From contig OZ287698.1 of assembly GCA_965649825.1 (NCBI GenBank), positions 992,001-1,056,000 on the forward strand: a stretch of 64,000 bases of DNA, read 5' to 3'. This DNA is from Penicillus capitatus (lineage: Eukaryota > Chlorophyta). Of the stretch, positions 1 to 11,079 are shown piece after piece; within the stretch, counting starts at the first letter, position 1; each line of letters begins with the position of its first letter. The translations under genes and the position numbers were made by a program. The notes under the pieces are model-generated. The model was not told the origin of the DNA, did not search any database, and was given only the letters and a program-made list of their open reading frames with translations.

Positions 1-376
1 CTGTTAATATATCTGTGAAATTCGAGACGACGACGTTTCCAAATCTGTGAAGCCACTATGTTGACGATCAGAACGCAGAAACAGATCGTTGTTGGTCGCA
101 CTTAGAAGAGTACGATTTCGATTTAAGGATATCTCCATCGCGACGACTAAGATCGTCGCGATGAAGGGCCGATTGGATACCAATGTGCCGAGGTGCAGCA
201 GTGATGATTGCGATTGATCACATCAGACCACTTCGAAATCGACGTCATGACTTTCGCCCACCTGCGAGTGAGTTCGATGAACGCGATCGGCGCCAATCGA
301 TCTCATCGAGCCACGTCACAATCGCCTGCTCCCTTATTCTCCAACGATGACGAAGTTTAATCGACGTCATCAGAGG
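1..376. other. non-coding flank
   Basis: No open frame with family similarity, no RNA gene and no obvious repeat is visible here. The stretch is rich in CGATC and TCGA words, as are the neighbouring repeat arms. Confidence 0.5.
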
Positions 377-2872
377 CCGATCGACCGCGCTCACACAGAA
401 GAAGCTGCCAAGAAGCTTTCAACGAAACCAGATCTGGAAGAGATAAGGATTCCACACGGTTTCATTTTCTAAAACTCGCTGACTGATTTTGCATCCCTTT
501 CGTATCTAAACGTCTTCAATAGAGCCATGTCTGCTCGATTAAGATTGTTTCGAATGTCGATCGGTTGACGACAATCGATTTGCGTTGTCATAAGCAGTCG
601 ACTCTCAGAGAGAAAGATCTGCGTCGTTCGCGTTTTATGAAGATTAATACACAACTAGTCGGATCGAATTCGATAACAGTAAACAAGGACTCGATGGAGT
701 TTGATTTCGACGCATCGATGAATCTACTTAACGAATCGTTCATCGAAACTGCTGCGACGAGCGACAGGAAAAGCTGTCCTGGATCATCAATGATATGTAA
801 CACTATTCAGAAAGCGATCGTAACGACAGGCGTCACTGTTGACAACATAACCGACAGCTGGTCCTTGGCAGGCCGCGGACGATAATGATCGATGGCTGTT
901 GCGTACGATCAGACACGATGGAGCCTCTAAAAAGCAGGAACATTTTGATCGGTGCCTATCGCTCCCCAAACAAGACCCGATCCCCCGATCCCCCGGGACC
1001 CGACCCCGATCCCCCGGGACCCGACCGACCCCGATCCCCCGGGACCCGACCGACCCCGATCCCCGGGACCCGACCGACCCCGATCCCCGGGACCCGACCG
1101 ACCCCGATCCCCGGGACCCGACCGACCCCGATCCCCGGGACCCGACCGACCCCGATCCCCGGGACCCGACCGACCCCGATCCCCGGGACCCGACCGACCC
1201 CGATCCCCGGGACCCGACCGACCCCGATCCCCGGGACCCGACCGACCCCGATCCCCGGGACCCGACCGACCCCGATCCCCGGGACCCGACCGACCCCGAT
1301 CCCCGGGACCCGACCGACCCCGATCCCCGGGACCCGACCGACCCCGATCCCCGGGACCCGACCGACCCCGATCCCCGGGACCCGACCGACCCCGATCCCC
1401 GGGACCCGACCGACCCCGATCCCCGGGACCCGACCGACCCCGATCCCCGGGACCCGACCGACCCCGATCCCCGGGACCCGACCGACCCCGATCCTGCGGG
1501 TATTATTGACGTCCGGGTTCAAACCCAACACAGAAGTCTTTTCAGTCTATGTCACGCGGAGGCGCCACGCAGAAAACGCAAACCAGCAGATAACTTTGCT
1601 GTCTACAGAGCAGGTCTTTCACTGGTTCAGAGTAGCCATTAAATACGCGCGCGGTGAGGTGACTTTCCGGGCACGTGAGTCATCCTAGCGCCAGAGCCAG
1701 AGAAAAAAACCTCGGATGACTCAACCGGCACACCCTGTCAGGGTGAACCCTGCTTCAGCAAGACAATGGTCCCATCGCCGGGGACATCCTGCACTGGAGA
1801 AGATGCGCGTAAGCATTATGACGAACATGATGAGTGCAATTAACAAAAAATTCGACGACAGGCCAGGTGCAAAGGCTCCTTCTAGGGTTTGTCGACGCAC
1901 CTGTAGTATTTCGATTTTTCTCCGACGTTTTCGACGATGATGAGTGTGGCGTGCCCGGTCACCTCCGGCCGCTGGCGGCCAGAGGAGGCGGACCGCTTAC
2001 GCTGACGGATGCGGTTGATGTGACCATTGCGCAGCGGAAGTCGTGTTCCTTGCGTTCTTGGCCTCTCTCTACGGTCGAGGGCGTCATATGCGTTTCTACA
2101 CATACGGCGTCCTCGGACGTATCGTCTTTCGATGCATTCGCGTTACACCTGAATCTGCGCGTCATGCAACTTCGCGGTTCTCAGTGACAGGGCAGTCGTT
2201 CGGGGCACTGTCTTCGGCGTTGGATAGCGGGTCTCCGGAGATGCCTTCTCGTCGAGTCTCAACCCAAGCGACGCCCTCTGCGGGAAGTTGCCTGCCGTGT
2301 TACAGTGAAGTGGCACGAACTCGGTTGAGGCGCTTTACGACGGCGCTTTCGGCGGCGACCGCGTTTTCTGGCGGCGGCGACTCGAGAGACATGGGTTCTG
2401 ACGGACTGGGCAGTGCTCACGGCTTTGGGGGCTCGAAATTGAACGGTTCTGCGGCTTGTTCGTGACGTTGCTGGATTAGATTGTCACGCGAGTTGTCTTT
2501 TTAGGTGCGCGCAGTAGATTTATATAGGTAAGTAGGCCTTCAGGCCAGATTCGGTGGATGTTCAGCGCAGAGCAGTCATGCGCGGCCTCATTAGCGTGAG
2601 GTATGTGTTTTTGTGGCGCAGAGCGCATCTAGAGGGTTAATGTCCCATCAGACTCTGTAGGATTCGAGTGAGATCTATGAGAATGGTTGTGGTCGAGTGA
2701 GAGTCGTGGTTCTGTAAGGATTTGGCGAGAGAACATGATGATTACTCAGTACACGGAGCTAAGTGTCATGTCACAACACTGTACATAAGGTGCGTCGCAG
2801 ATTCTCTGTCGTTTCACGTGTCTCGTCCTCGTTACAGCAAAGCACTCAGTCCTCGGCCCGAAGTGCGTAACA
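377..2872 (+). repeat. left copy of a 2.5-kb inverted dispersed repeat
   Basis: This segment matches the reverse complement of 21488-23715 almost throughout. Homology starts near the CGCGCTC(A/G)CACAGAAG words at about 383 and stops after GTGCGTAACA at about 2872. Within it, in order, are an 82-codon ATG frame (637-885), a 24-bp tandem array (976-1494), and a conserved 1.3-kb tail. The 82-codon frame differs from the other copy by only three residues (V/I, D/N, R/K). The longer proline-rich frames across the array are not kept in the same register in the two copies, so I do not call them genes. No terminal inverted repeats, target-site duplication, transposase or reverse transcriptase is visible. 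The copies may be a non-autonomous mobile element or a segmental duplication. Confidence 0.85.
976..1494. repeat. 24-bp G+C-rich tandem array, about 20 units
   Basis: The unit is GATCCCCGGGACCCGACCGA followed by CCCC, 24 bp. It is repeated about 20 times almost perfectly, preceded by two or three variants carrying an extra C. Each unit has a CCCGGG palindrome. Because 24 is a multiple of three and the unit lacks stops, frames on both strands stay open across the array, which makes spurious proline-rich translations. The right arm has the same unit in the opposite orientation with about 15 units, so the array length has changed since duplication. Confidence 0.95.
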
Positions 2873-4554
2873 ATGAGGATTACCACACAACTAAGAGAAG
2901 AGCTTGACGCAGAGATCAGGCATGTCCTGAGCTTCACGCTCTTATCCGTAGATGGATCGGACCAAAAAGACAGCTGCTCTTGTCTGAAGTGGTTTACGCA
3001 ATCGCAAGAGCGGAGCCTATCTTCCAAAACGAATGTAAGTAACATTTCATTGTACTGTTGTCGTGCTGTCAATGAACGATGCGGTTAACGACGAAGGCAA
3101 ATCGCTTTAAAGACTGTTTAATCGTTGTTAGTCCGGATTTTATAGGCGTAGACGTCACATCTACGCATCCCCTTGATTAATGTGAGCGGCGCAAGATGGG
3201 ACAGATGGGATCGATAGGGCCGGAAACATCCAGAACCTTCGAAATCATGAATAAAAATGAAGTTGATGAGTTGAAGAGACGAATTCGACCGTCGTTTTGT
3301 AAAACCTCGAACTTTCTAGACTTTTGTAAGGGTTTGCCCTTGTTGTTACTCCGTTCTTAAACGCGCAGACGCGTAATTTTAGAGATCGCCGACAGTTAAC
3401 TGCACGAAGGTGGAAAGCTGTCCACTGACAATTATTAACATATTTGATCTAATGTTATTGTAAATGTGAAGACACGTCATGGATCAAAGCGATCAATAAT
3501 GCAAAGAGAATCGAGTGGCTCATCGACGTCGGCCGTCGTGAATCCGCGACCGAACGAGGTCGCATCGATAGCGATCAGCACGACAAAGGAAGGATAAAAC
3601 GATTTAATGACGAATGCCGTCGATCGATCTCGCTCGCGGAATTCGATTGAGTATGCTCTTAGCAGTTTTGTCAATCGCATCACTGGGCCTATCTGGTGGA
3701 TAAGATGCACGGCACTATTCGATCGGGATCGACACTATCAACATATTCTCTGTATTAGTCAAAACTTATTACCGAATAGCAACTAGACAAGCAGAAGAAC
3801 GCGTCATGAATCAACTGTCGCAGCGAAATCATTGAAAATCACTGCTCGCTGTTGACAATCAAGTTTTGGTTTGGATTCCAGAACGAATACGAATGATATT
3901 GGCGCCAAGATGGCACGAACCTTATCGACAGTAAAACACGGCAAGCTCGATGGATTTACGATCCGAGTAAGGCCACGAGAAACTCGATACTCATCACGAC
4001 TTGAGACTCAGACGGTTCAGTCGATAGGTAACTACGATGGGATGCTCTGTGAACTTTAGATGATGTGACAAGGTTTCTTGTTGTTTACGATCATTTTTTG
4101 TGATCAGGCATGTATGTCTTGCACCAAAAGCACAGCTTTCTGGGATACGTAGCGATTGAGTACACTGGGAAGCGTGTTGACATTCCAGGTACCGGACATT
4201 ATGATAGTCGGAATAAATAGAAATACGATTCGATCTTGGCGATGAATTGATTATACGGGTATAGTTTTCGTTTTTAGGAACACTTTGATGGGTATTTTAT
4301 CTGTCGCGCAAAGTGCATCCACGCAGGGAATGAAACGATTGTTATGGCATCGTGGATTCCCTCTTTCGTCAACGATATCGCGTGTCGTTGACGCTGATCG
4401 AATATCATACGCGTTTCTGTCATGCCGTAAGGGATAGATACAATGGCATTAACCGACGGATGGTTCGAGGTCGATCGATCGAATACCTTCATTTGCCGTT
4501 TTCCAGTTCGCTCGATAGACGTAGATGTTGCGACAAATCTCGGGACGTGTTCGT
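2873..4554. other. 1.7-kb intergenic region
   Basis: No convincing gene is seen between the left repeat arm and the CBM20 gene. Small open frames exist on both strands but lack an ATG, family similarity or flanking splice sites. It contains one GATGTGAC word at 4062-4069. Confidence 0.4.
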
Positions 4555-5415
4555 ATGAAATGCAGTGCCTCAAGGGCACCGATCGCTGCTCGACTGCGCA
4601 GACAGCAACAGCCATCGCGAATTCGAATGCCGTGCGTCGCGTCTGCCGATGTTAACGTTACGTTTCGAGTGCATCATCATGTGGAATATGGCGAACGTAT
4701 GGGGATCTTGGGCGGTCATGTCGCCTTGGGAACTTGGAGAAAAGACAAAGTCGTGCCTCTCAAGTGGACCCACGGCGATGTGTGGTCTATGGACTGCGTC
4801 ATGGAAACCAAGTGCGTTGCGTTGCCTTTGGGCTAATTGCATGATACAGGACCGTCGCTTAGAGGCAGCGTTGAGTATAAGTATGTGCGTTTAAATTGCG
4901 ACGGTGAGGTGCAGGAATGGTCTCCTGGTTGCAATCTCATCTTGGATCTTGCATTGTGTGCGGATGATGAGGAGGTGATATTGGAAGAGATCTGGGGAAA
5001 GAGAGGAATGACGAGGCAATCCTTCACAGAGATGGATGAATCGCCGCCGCCGCCGCCGCCTCCGCCGCCGCCACGATCGACACCCACACCCTTCAAACCA
5101 CCACCCACCCCTTCCCCGCCGTCCCCACCAACATCTCCCCCTACCGCCGAAACTCAGCCGCCGTCGAACGTAATCCCCGATGCCGATCGATCTCCTTGCC
5201 CGACGAGTGCTTTGCAGAAGAATTATCCGGCTGGTGATTGTAAACCTGTGCCATCGCCCGTGGATGAGAATTGCTACGGCACGTCGAAAGAGATCGACAT
5301 CGGCTGTCCTCTGGACGCACCAGCCACGATCTACATCGTCGAACAGAATCCCATTCTCTCCACTATCGTTGGCGTTAACATTAAACTTCCTGCCTTCCCG
5401 GCCATCCCATGGTGA
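4555..5415 (+). CDS. CBM20 starch-binding domain protein with proline-rich tail
   Basis: The two-exon model joins 4555-4811 to 4863-5415 (intron of 51 nt, GT-AG) and gives about 269 residues. Residues ~37-115 match carbohydrate-binding module 20: an opening VTFRV strand, LGTWRKDKVVPL with the conserved Trp, then a GSVEYKYV strand made contiguous only by this splice, and an acidic segment ending in W-S-P-G. CBM20 binds starch or glycogen. No glycosidase, phosphatase or glucanotransferase domain follows. Instead comes a run of about ten prolines, more Pro/Thr/Ser sequence, and a Cys-containing tail ending in a hydrophobic IPW. The first ~35 residues are Arg/Ser-rich with few acids, which could be an organelle-targeting peptide (inference). 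It may be a starch-associated scaffold or regulator. An upstream exon cannot be excluded. Confidence 0.75.
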
Positions 5416-5553
5416 ACAGAATGTTATGCATTAATAAAGAACGACCACGCTTTATGATGTGATATAATGCGTTGAGCTCGTCGCCACGTGACGATTGTCG
5501 CCGTCGCCCTATCGCTTTGGTGTTGCTTCTTTTCATCTCTTCCGGTTTTGTTG

Positions 5554-7512
5554 ATGGACGTGGACAACAGCATCGAAGGCGCCGATGCCCTGGGGCGTTT
5601 GTTGCCAAATGGTAAATCACCTCTGCTTTGCGCGTTGACGAGGTCAGCGTCGTCGTCGTTTTCAGGTTGCCCGACAGTGCGACGCGATGCCGAACGTGGA
5701 GGACGCGTCTGGGAATTGCCCGGAACGCAACAGGACCCGCAATTCATCAATAAACGCATCGAGAATGCACGCCAGCCATTCACCATTTTCGAAATCATTC
5801 GCGACCAGCAACAGTCACTCACGGGGGCCAATTTGACAACGGCTTTTGTCAAGCTGGCACAATTGACGACGGTTGAGAATGTGAAACATGTTTTGAAATC
5901 GCACAGAATCTTCAAAGGTGTATCATTTCTTGTCACTGGCGGTTACCCTCTCTGAACACACGATAACAGAGATGACCCTGACCGCTGCTCAAAATGCACG
6001 GCTGTTTTCGGACGAGGAGCTTGTGAAGATCCTCTGGGCGTTGGCGCATTTGGACGCTGAACCGCCAGTCGAAGTGATGGATACATTCATGTGCAATTTT
6101 TACACAAGGATGGACAAAGTGGATACCAAAGCATGCATCTGGAATCCCATGTCCTCATGACTGAACCGGCCATGTGTGGTTATTTAGGTGCTCTCATTGG
6201 CCCTGTGGGGACTGGCACGTCTGGATTACATACCTGCTGAGAAAGTGCTGATTCGAGCCTGTCAGTCCATGGCAGAACGACTGCGATTGCGAGAGGGACG
6301 ACTGTCAGATTTCACAACCTGTTTCTGGGCACTCGCTGTTATGGGCTACTGTCCCACCTCCACCATTCTCCACGACTTCGTCACGTTGAGCTGTTCGTGT
6401 TTGGGATCACTAACGCCGATGGAAGTCGCTCAGATGCTTTGGAGTTTCATCCAGTTTGGCGTTAACCCTGGCCAGACTTTCCTCAACGTGGTGGATGCAC
6501 TCTTCTGCGGAGCCGAGTGCATGTGGAACATCGAGGAGACGTCCTTTCTCTTCTGGGGTATGGCAACGTATGCCTATCCGCTCAGTCAACTCTTCATCTT
6601 CAAGACGATCGAACGCATCCATGCCTCGCTGTCGGAGCTCTCCTGGTCGGTTCTGGTTCGTACCCTGAATGCCTGCGCAAGGTCAGGCGTCGATCACAGC
6701 GATGGCGGCGGTCAGTCTGATTTGTGAACAGGACGTGCTATCATCCAGGAGAGATGTTTCTGCAAGAGGCAGCTGGGTTTCTCTCGTCAGTGGTGGACGA
6801 TATCTACTACGAAGCCATCGAGACCATTCTCTGGTCCTATGCCACGTTCTCATTCCATCCTGGATGCGATCTCCTTGGCAAACTGACGTCCAAGATCAAC
6901 GGACAGCTGCGTTGTTTCAGCGCCCTGCATCTGGCAAATATTCTCTGGTGCTATGCACTGTTCGATTCCTGCACCCTTAGCATCTGGAACACGATTCTCG
7001 ATGCGTTCAGCGCCTTTCCTGTCGCAGAAGTGTCGCCGGAGGCCCTTTATCGTCTCTTCCAAGCGTATTTGCTTAAATCGCGGTGCACTGAAGATCGCTT
7101 TGAGCTACCCAGAGATCTTCAAGAGGCAGGAATGCAGCTCTGGAAGCACCAAGTGGAGCATCAGAAAACGATTGCCTCTCCTTTTCATGCCGACGTCCTG
7201 CGCATCTTGAGTTCCTTTCATCTGCACTCTCAGATCTTTCAGCATTACTGTTGTGCAAATCAGACGCTCTGTGTCTCCTTCTATATCGAATCTCTTCAGA
7301 GAGGGATCGAACTCATCGATGAGCACGAATTTACGATGAACACGACAGAGCCCATCGGATCGGCCATCATGCGAACGAAAGTGACCCAGACATTGTTCCC
7401 GGAAGCATTGGGATCGTCATCTACGGTGGAGTTTTTGAAATTTACTTTTTGGCAGTCCCTCCAGACGGATGGCGAGAAGCAAGAGCACCTCAGACGTATC
7501 TTGACGATTTAA
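5554..7512 (+). CDS. RAP-domain helical-repeat organelle RNA-binding protein (TBC2/FASTK-like)
   Basis: Four exons (5554-5917, 5970-6118, 6188-6681, 6732-7512) with introns of 52, 69 and 50 nt give 595 residues in an unbroken frame. The body is a series of helical repeats with recurring ILWALAHLD, ALWGLARLDY, CFWALAVMGY, MLWSFIQFG and ILWSYATF motifs, typical of FASTK-like and TBC2-like (octo/heptatricopeptide) proteins. The C-terminus (from about residue 500) is a divergent RAP domain: a short strand, the ESLQRGIELIDEHEF motif in place of the usual IEVDGPSHF, then an SAIMRTK segment and a final helix. Such proteins bind plastid or mitochondrial transcripts and control their stability or translation. 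The start is the first ATG in frame; a preceding non-ATG stretch is hydrophobic, so the true N-terminus may lie in an upstream exon. Confidence 0.75.
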
Positions 7513-7672
7513 GCCATTACTTAAATTAATGCCAGTGTCAGCGAGTTCGCGATGATGTGCTTTGCTGGTTTGACTGGTTGGTCTTTCTGATTGCGTCTCA
7601 TGGCCTTGTTACGTCAATAGCGACCTTCAATTTCTCATTCTCTTCTTCTATTTGTACCTCTCGTTGCGCAAA

Positions 7673-8468
7673 ATGCCAACGTCAAGTGTGGGAGGCCCGT
7701 TGCCGACAGAAGCGCGGCAAGGTCGACACAAACAAAAATATGGACAGAGCGGGGAGCGCCTATTGGCTGGGCAAGTGTTCTCCCATCTTCTGTGCTTCTC
7801 TTTACGGTGTCGCTTGACGCAGATGCATTCCGTTTCGTATGACGGACGAGAAGGACGGTAAGAATGAGGTTGAGGTGCTGCTCGTGACACGTCGGAACGG
7901 AATGGGTTGGGTTCTTCCCAAAGTGCGGGAGTCGATGTGAATCGCCGCGTTGTCGACGAGAGGGTATGTTCGTTCGGCTGACAGGGCGGATGGGAAAGCG
8001 ACGAAGACAATGTAGAATCAGCGGCACTCAGAGAAACGGTGGAAGAAGCCGGTGTACGTGGCCATCTAGATGGTCCAATGCTCGGCGTTTTTGGATTTCG
8101 CAGCAAGAAACGGCGACATTACCCAGACATGAGCATGTGTCTAGCCCATGTCTTCGCCATGCGCGTCATCGAGCAGCTCGATTCGTGGCCAGAACAAACT
8201 TTCCGCAAAAGAAAATGGGTATCCCTCGCTCAGTCCTTATGACATTGCGGTGAATGAAGGCGCTCTGCTTCCCTGTGTTCAGTTCTCTGTCGTGGATGCC
8301 TACAATCAGTGCATTGATGAATGGATGCGAGAGGCCTTTCGCGCTTGGATCCAGCGCAATAACTGGCCGTTGTTGATCACAAATGGAACAGATCTCGCGG
8401 GTCATACCCTAGATGAAGATAAAACCAAGCAAATGTCGGAGACCACCACCACCACTGCTTTAAACTAG
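7673..8468 (+). CDS. Nudix hydrolase, diphosphoinositol-polyphosphate phosphohydrolase type
   Basis: Four exons (7673-7770, 7823-7922, 7985-8218, 8283-8468) give 205 residues. The core reads AGCIPFR, then VEVLLVTRR, WVLPKGGWE, and a Nudix box ending in RETVEEAGV. C-terminal residues KWFSVVDAY and EWMREAF match the DIPP family's closing helix. The family removes phosphate from inositol pyrophosphates or diadenosine polyphosphates. Only the chosen splices make the core contiguous. Intron 1 begins with GCAAGT rather than GT, a GC-AG intron. The Nudix loop is one residue longer than in typical plant or animal members (DEDN where one expects DET), so the third acidic ligand may come from a neighbouring Asp. 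An acidic Thr-rich tail follows. The gene is convergent with the HNH gene. Confidence 0.85.
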
Positions 8469-8863
8469 ATAGCGTCTTCTCATTATAGACTGTTTTGTAC
8501 GGAAATGGAAGTGGGAATTTATAATGCCAGCCACAGAAAAGAGCAAACAAGTGCGTATCGACGAAGTCTTTGCGCGACGTCATCCTTAATACGTTCGCTT
8601 TTCTCATGACCCTTTTGACGATTCTTTAAAGTGGCCGACAGGAGTGCGAGAAAGAGCGAAACAACGGGACTTCTTACAAGTGTTGATGATCATCGTTCTG
8701 CCATTTAAGCAGCACATAACACAGATACCTAGTCACTGTTGTCTGGCAACTATCTGTTCGACCCTTCGACTGCGAGTTGACTGTTTCTGAGCCCATTTGG
8801 CATGACGCACAATTTCCTCACTCTAAACCCATACCTCTATTCTCGTGCTCATGATCAGAGATC
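8469..8863. other. convergent intergenic spacer
   Basis: About 395 bp between the 3' ends of the Nudix and HNH genes. It has AT-rich runs but no open frame or RNA gene that I can support. Confidence 0.5.
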
Positions 8864-9517
8864 TCACACACTCACTTGCAGTAGCTTTTCAAGTGTATTG
8901 TATTCCATGGCCAGTTGTTTTTCGGTGTAGAATCGATGGACGGCTCGATGACAGAGCGAACAGATATTTACTGTTTGGCACAGCTGTTCTCTATCATACC
9001 CTCGCTTTCGTAATCTTCCATGCATTGTCCGCGGAATGAGATGGTGCTTCGTCAACGGCAGACATCGCTCACAGATTTCACACGCTCCCGGTTGGAGATA
9101 TTCTTCTTCCTCTTCCCCTTCGTCTCTCTCTTCGTTTTGCATCACCTCGAAGAGCTTGGTACAGAAATCTTGAGCATCGTCGGCATCGATCCTTTCCGAA
9201 TTGGCAAGGATATCTTCGAAGCGATCGATGGAGGATTGGACGGACGTGGGTCGACCATTGGTGACCAAATCGTCGCAGACCGCTTCGACGATATACTGCG
9301 CTATCGGGTCCTTATCCGACCGTCCCACTGTCCGACGCCAGACGGAAAGGACTATCCGATTACAGTGCTCTTCGTTCGTTTCTTTCTCCATTGACACGAC
9401 TATCGACCGAATGCATTCGAGGATGATTAAAAGCGCATCGTCGGTTGGATGTTGGATACCCTGTCGTTTCATATCGACTGCTCGCGGTCCATTATCGCGT
9501 AGCCGTACGAAACGCAT
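8864..9517 (-). CDS. HNH-nuclease-like zinc-binding domain protein
   Basis: Single exon, 217 residues, with a genuine ATG at 9517. The N-terminal two thirds is unrecognised and helical, with an acidic Glu run just before the domain. The C-terminal ~75 residues form an HNH-type treble clef: a CEICER zinc knuckle, LTKHHLIPR with the HH pair expected at the metal site, then a second ICSLCHRAVHRF knuckle and a helix ending in YNTLEKL. This domain occurs in small eukaryotic proteins of unknown biological role, and nuclease activity is not established for them. The downstream neighbour on the same strand direction (ABHD13-like) ends only 84 bp upstream of this start, consistent with compact packing. 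Confidence 0.7.
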   Translation of the reverse strand: MRFVRLRDNGPRAVDMKRQGIQHPTDDALLIILECIRSIVVSMEKETNEEHCNRIVLSVWRRTVGRSDKDPIAQYIVEAVCDDLVTNGRPTSVQSSIDRFEDILANSERIDADDAQDFCTKLFEVMQNEERDEGEEEEEYLQPGACEICERCLPLTKHHLIPRTMHGRLRKRGYDREQLCQTVNICSLCHRAVHRFYTEKQLAMEYNTLEKLLQVSV

Positions 9518-9601
9518 GCATTTAGATGATGAATATCATCTCATGACGCGTATTAGATTGTTACATGCATGCATGTATGTGTGCATAGAGACATGGACAC
9601 A

Positions 9602-10897
9602 TCATTCATCTTTCGTTGGAGAATCGATGAATTGTCTAACGGATGTCCAGTACGGGACGGAACAATCATCGTACGCACTCATGTGGCCGGCACCTGGGAA
9701 GGACTGAAAGGTTGAATGAGGAGATTTGCACAGGGACCGCAGTTTCCGCATGTGCTCTGGCGGGACGATTTCATCCTAAACGCACCATTGGCTTCATATG
9801 TCACATCATGGTCATCAAGAAAGCGAGGCCTGCTCGGAAGAGAGAAAGAGAATGGGTGTCCTGGTGATCTTCTGAATCGCTTCTTTGTTATTCCACTTGT
9901 TGCGTAGCAGCAGATAGGAAGCACTAGCGCAAAAAGAGTGATTTGATGTGACGTTTGACAGGATGGTACAGTTTGAGTCGGAAGAGGTGTCTGAGAAAAG
10001 GGAGGATGCACGGCACCATGTCTGCGATGCATGTAAAGGTATTCTCCACAATCAATCCAGCAAACTAAAAAGAATGAGATCTCCGACAGAAGAGTGAGAC
10101 TGACAGACTTTGTCTTGATGTTTAGAAACGAGGTCGATGGCAACGGCTCCTCCAAGAGAACGGCCGAAAACAAAGAGCTTAGAGGGATCAAAGTGCTCGT
10201 AGCCCAAGCAAAACTCCATTGCCGTCTCAGCATCGAGTTTCAGACCTTCCTCCGACGGAGATCCTTCACTGGGACCGTAACCACGATAGCTGACATATCG
10301 ACAAGTGTTTTTTTGCGGATGGTATTTGAAAGAGAGACCTGATGGCGACGATGGAGCAACTGAGTCTCGCAATCATGAGATAAAAAAGTGGGAGACGATG
10401 GGAGATGTTGCCAGCATTGGCCTGTATTGTCAGATTCCCATCACATTTCGTTGTGGGCAAATTGCATGAGACTTGGAAGAAGATGATGGTTGGACGCTGG
10501 TTCAACGTTTCGAGCGATCGGCAATGTTCCCATAGCAACCATCCATGCAATTTCTTGCCATCTCTTGTCTCCAACGATAGATCCTGACACACACAAACAA
10601 TTCTCACACTTAAAGAGTGAGACAAATCGGACTCGGTAGTTAAGATGGGCTTGATTGGGAGAGCGTTCATATTCGTGTAACAATCCTGGGACATGCGGAA
10701 CGTATAACTGCACAAACAAACAGCTTCACAGTGCGCGTCGTCGGCAGGCCACTATGCCATGTGGCCTTGGAAGAGATAGAGGAGTCCTAGGCCGAGTCCG
10801 GCGAGTCCACAGCCCTAATGCCCCATTCAGTTTCGCAGATGCGATCGACTTATCGTCTTACGCCGTAAACGGTCGTCAATAACCATGCTGGAATCAT
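9602..10897 (-). CDS. ABHD13/BEM46-type alpha/beta hydrolase
   Basis: About nine exons rebuild a full BEM46-family protein. It starts with a hydrophobic membrane anchor (AGLGLGLLYLFQ) and LYVPHVPG. Then come LETRDGKKLHGW, the oxyanion-side FFQANAGNISHRL, SYRGYGPSEGSPSE, the nucleophile elbow FGRSLGGA, GLIVENTF, the catalytic Asp region SSEQDEIVPPEHM and the catalytic His in GAGHMSAYDD. All triad residues are present. Introns placed include 10815-10861, 10708-10757, 10584-10623, 10422-10472, 10290-10338 and 10065-10108. Two of its introns keep the family match only with GC donors (10757 side, and the intron between SSEQ and DEIVPP). The family consists of membrane-bound serine hydrolases, probably acting on lipids or acylated proteins; the substrate here is unknown. 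Confidence 0.85.
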
Positions 10898-11079
10898 TGT
10901 GCTTTGCTCAAAAGCCGGTTTAGCGCCAGTGTTCCCGGTCGAATCTGGTCCAGTCACATCGCGAGGGAGGAGACATACGGCGACGGTTGGTCATCAGTCG
11001 CGCGTGCGCATCCATCCATTCTATCCGACAGCGTCTCTCTCCTATTGTTCGCACCTGTGGCTATCGATTTCGCGAAGAG

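Noticed and set aside
976-1494. CRISPR array
   Set aside because: Units are contiguous with no unique spacers, and the host is a eukaryote.
1509-1530. T-arm-like GGGTTCAAACCC beside the left array
   Set aside because: No anticodon or D arm upstream, and the segment is missing from the right copy.
885-1688. Proline/arginine-rich long frames across the 24-bp array (also 22597-23214)
   Set aside because: All frames through the array are open because the unit is 24 bp without stops. The flanking frame register is not the same in the two copies, so there is no sign of selection on a protein.
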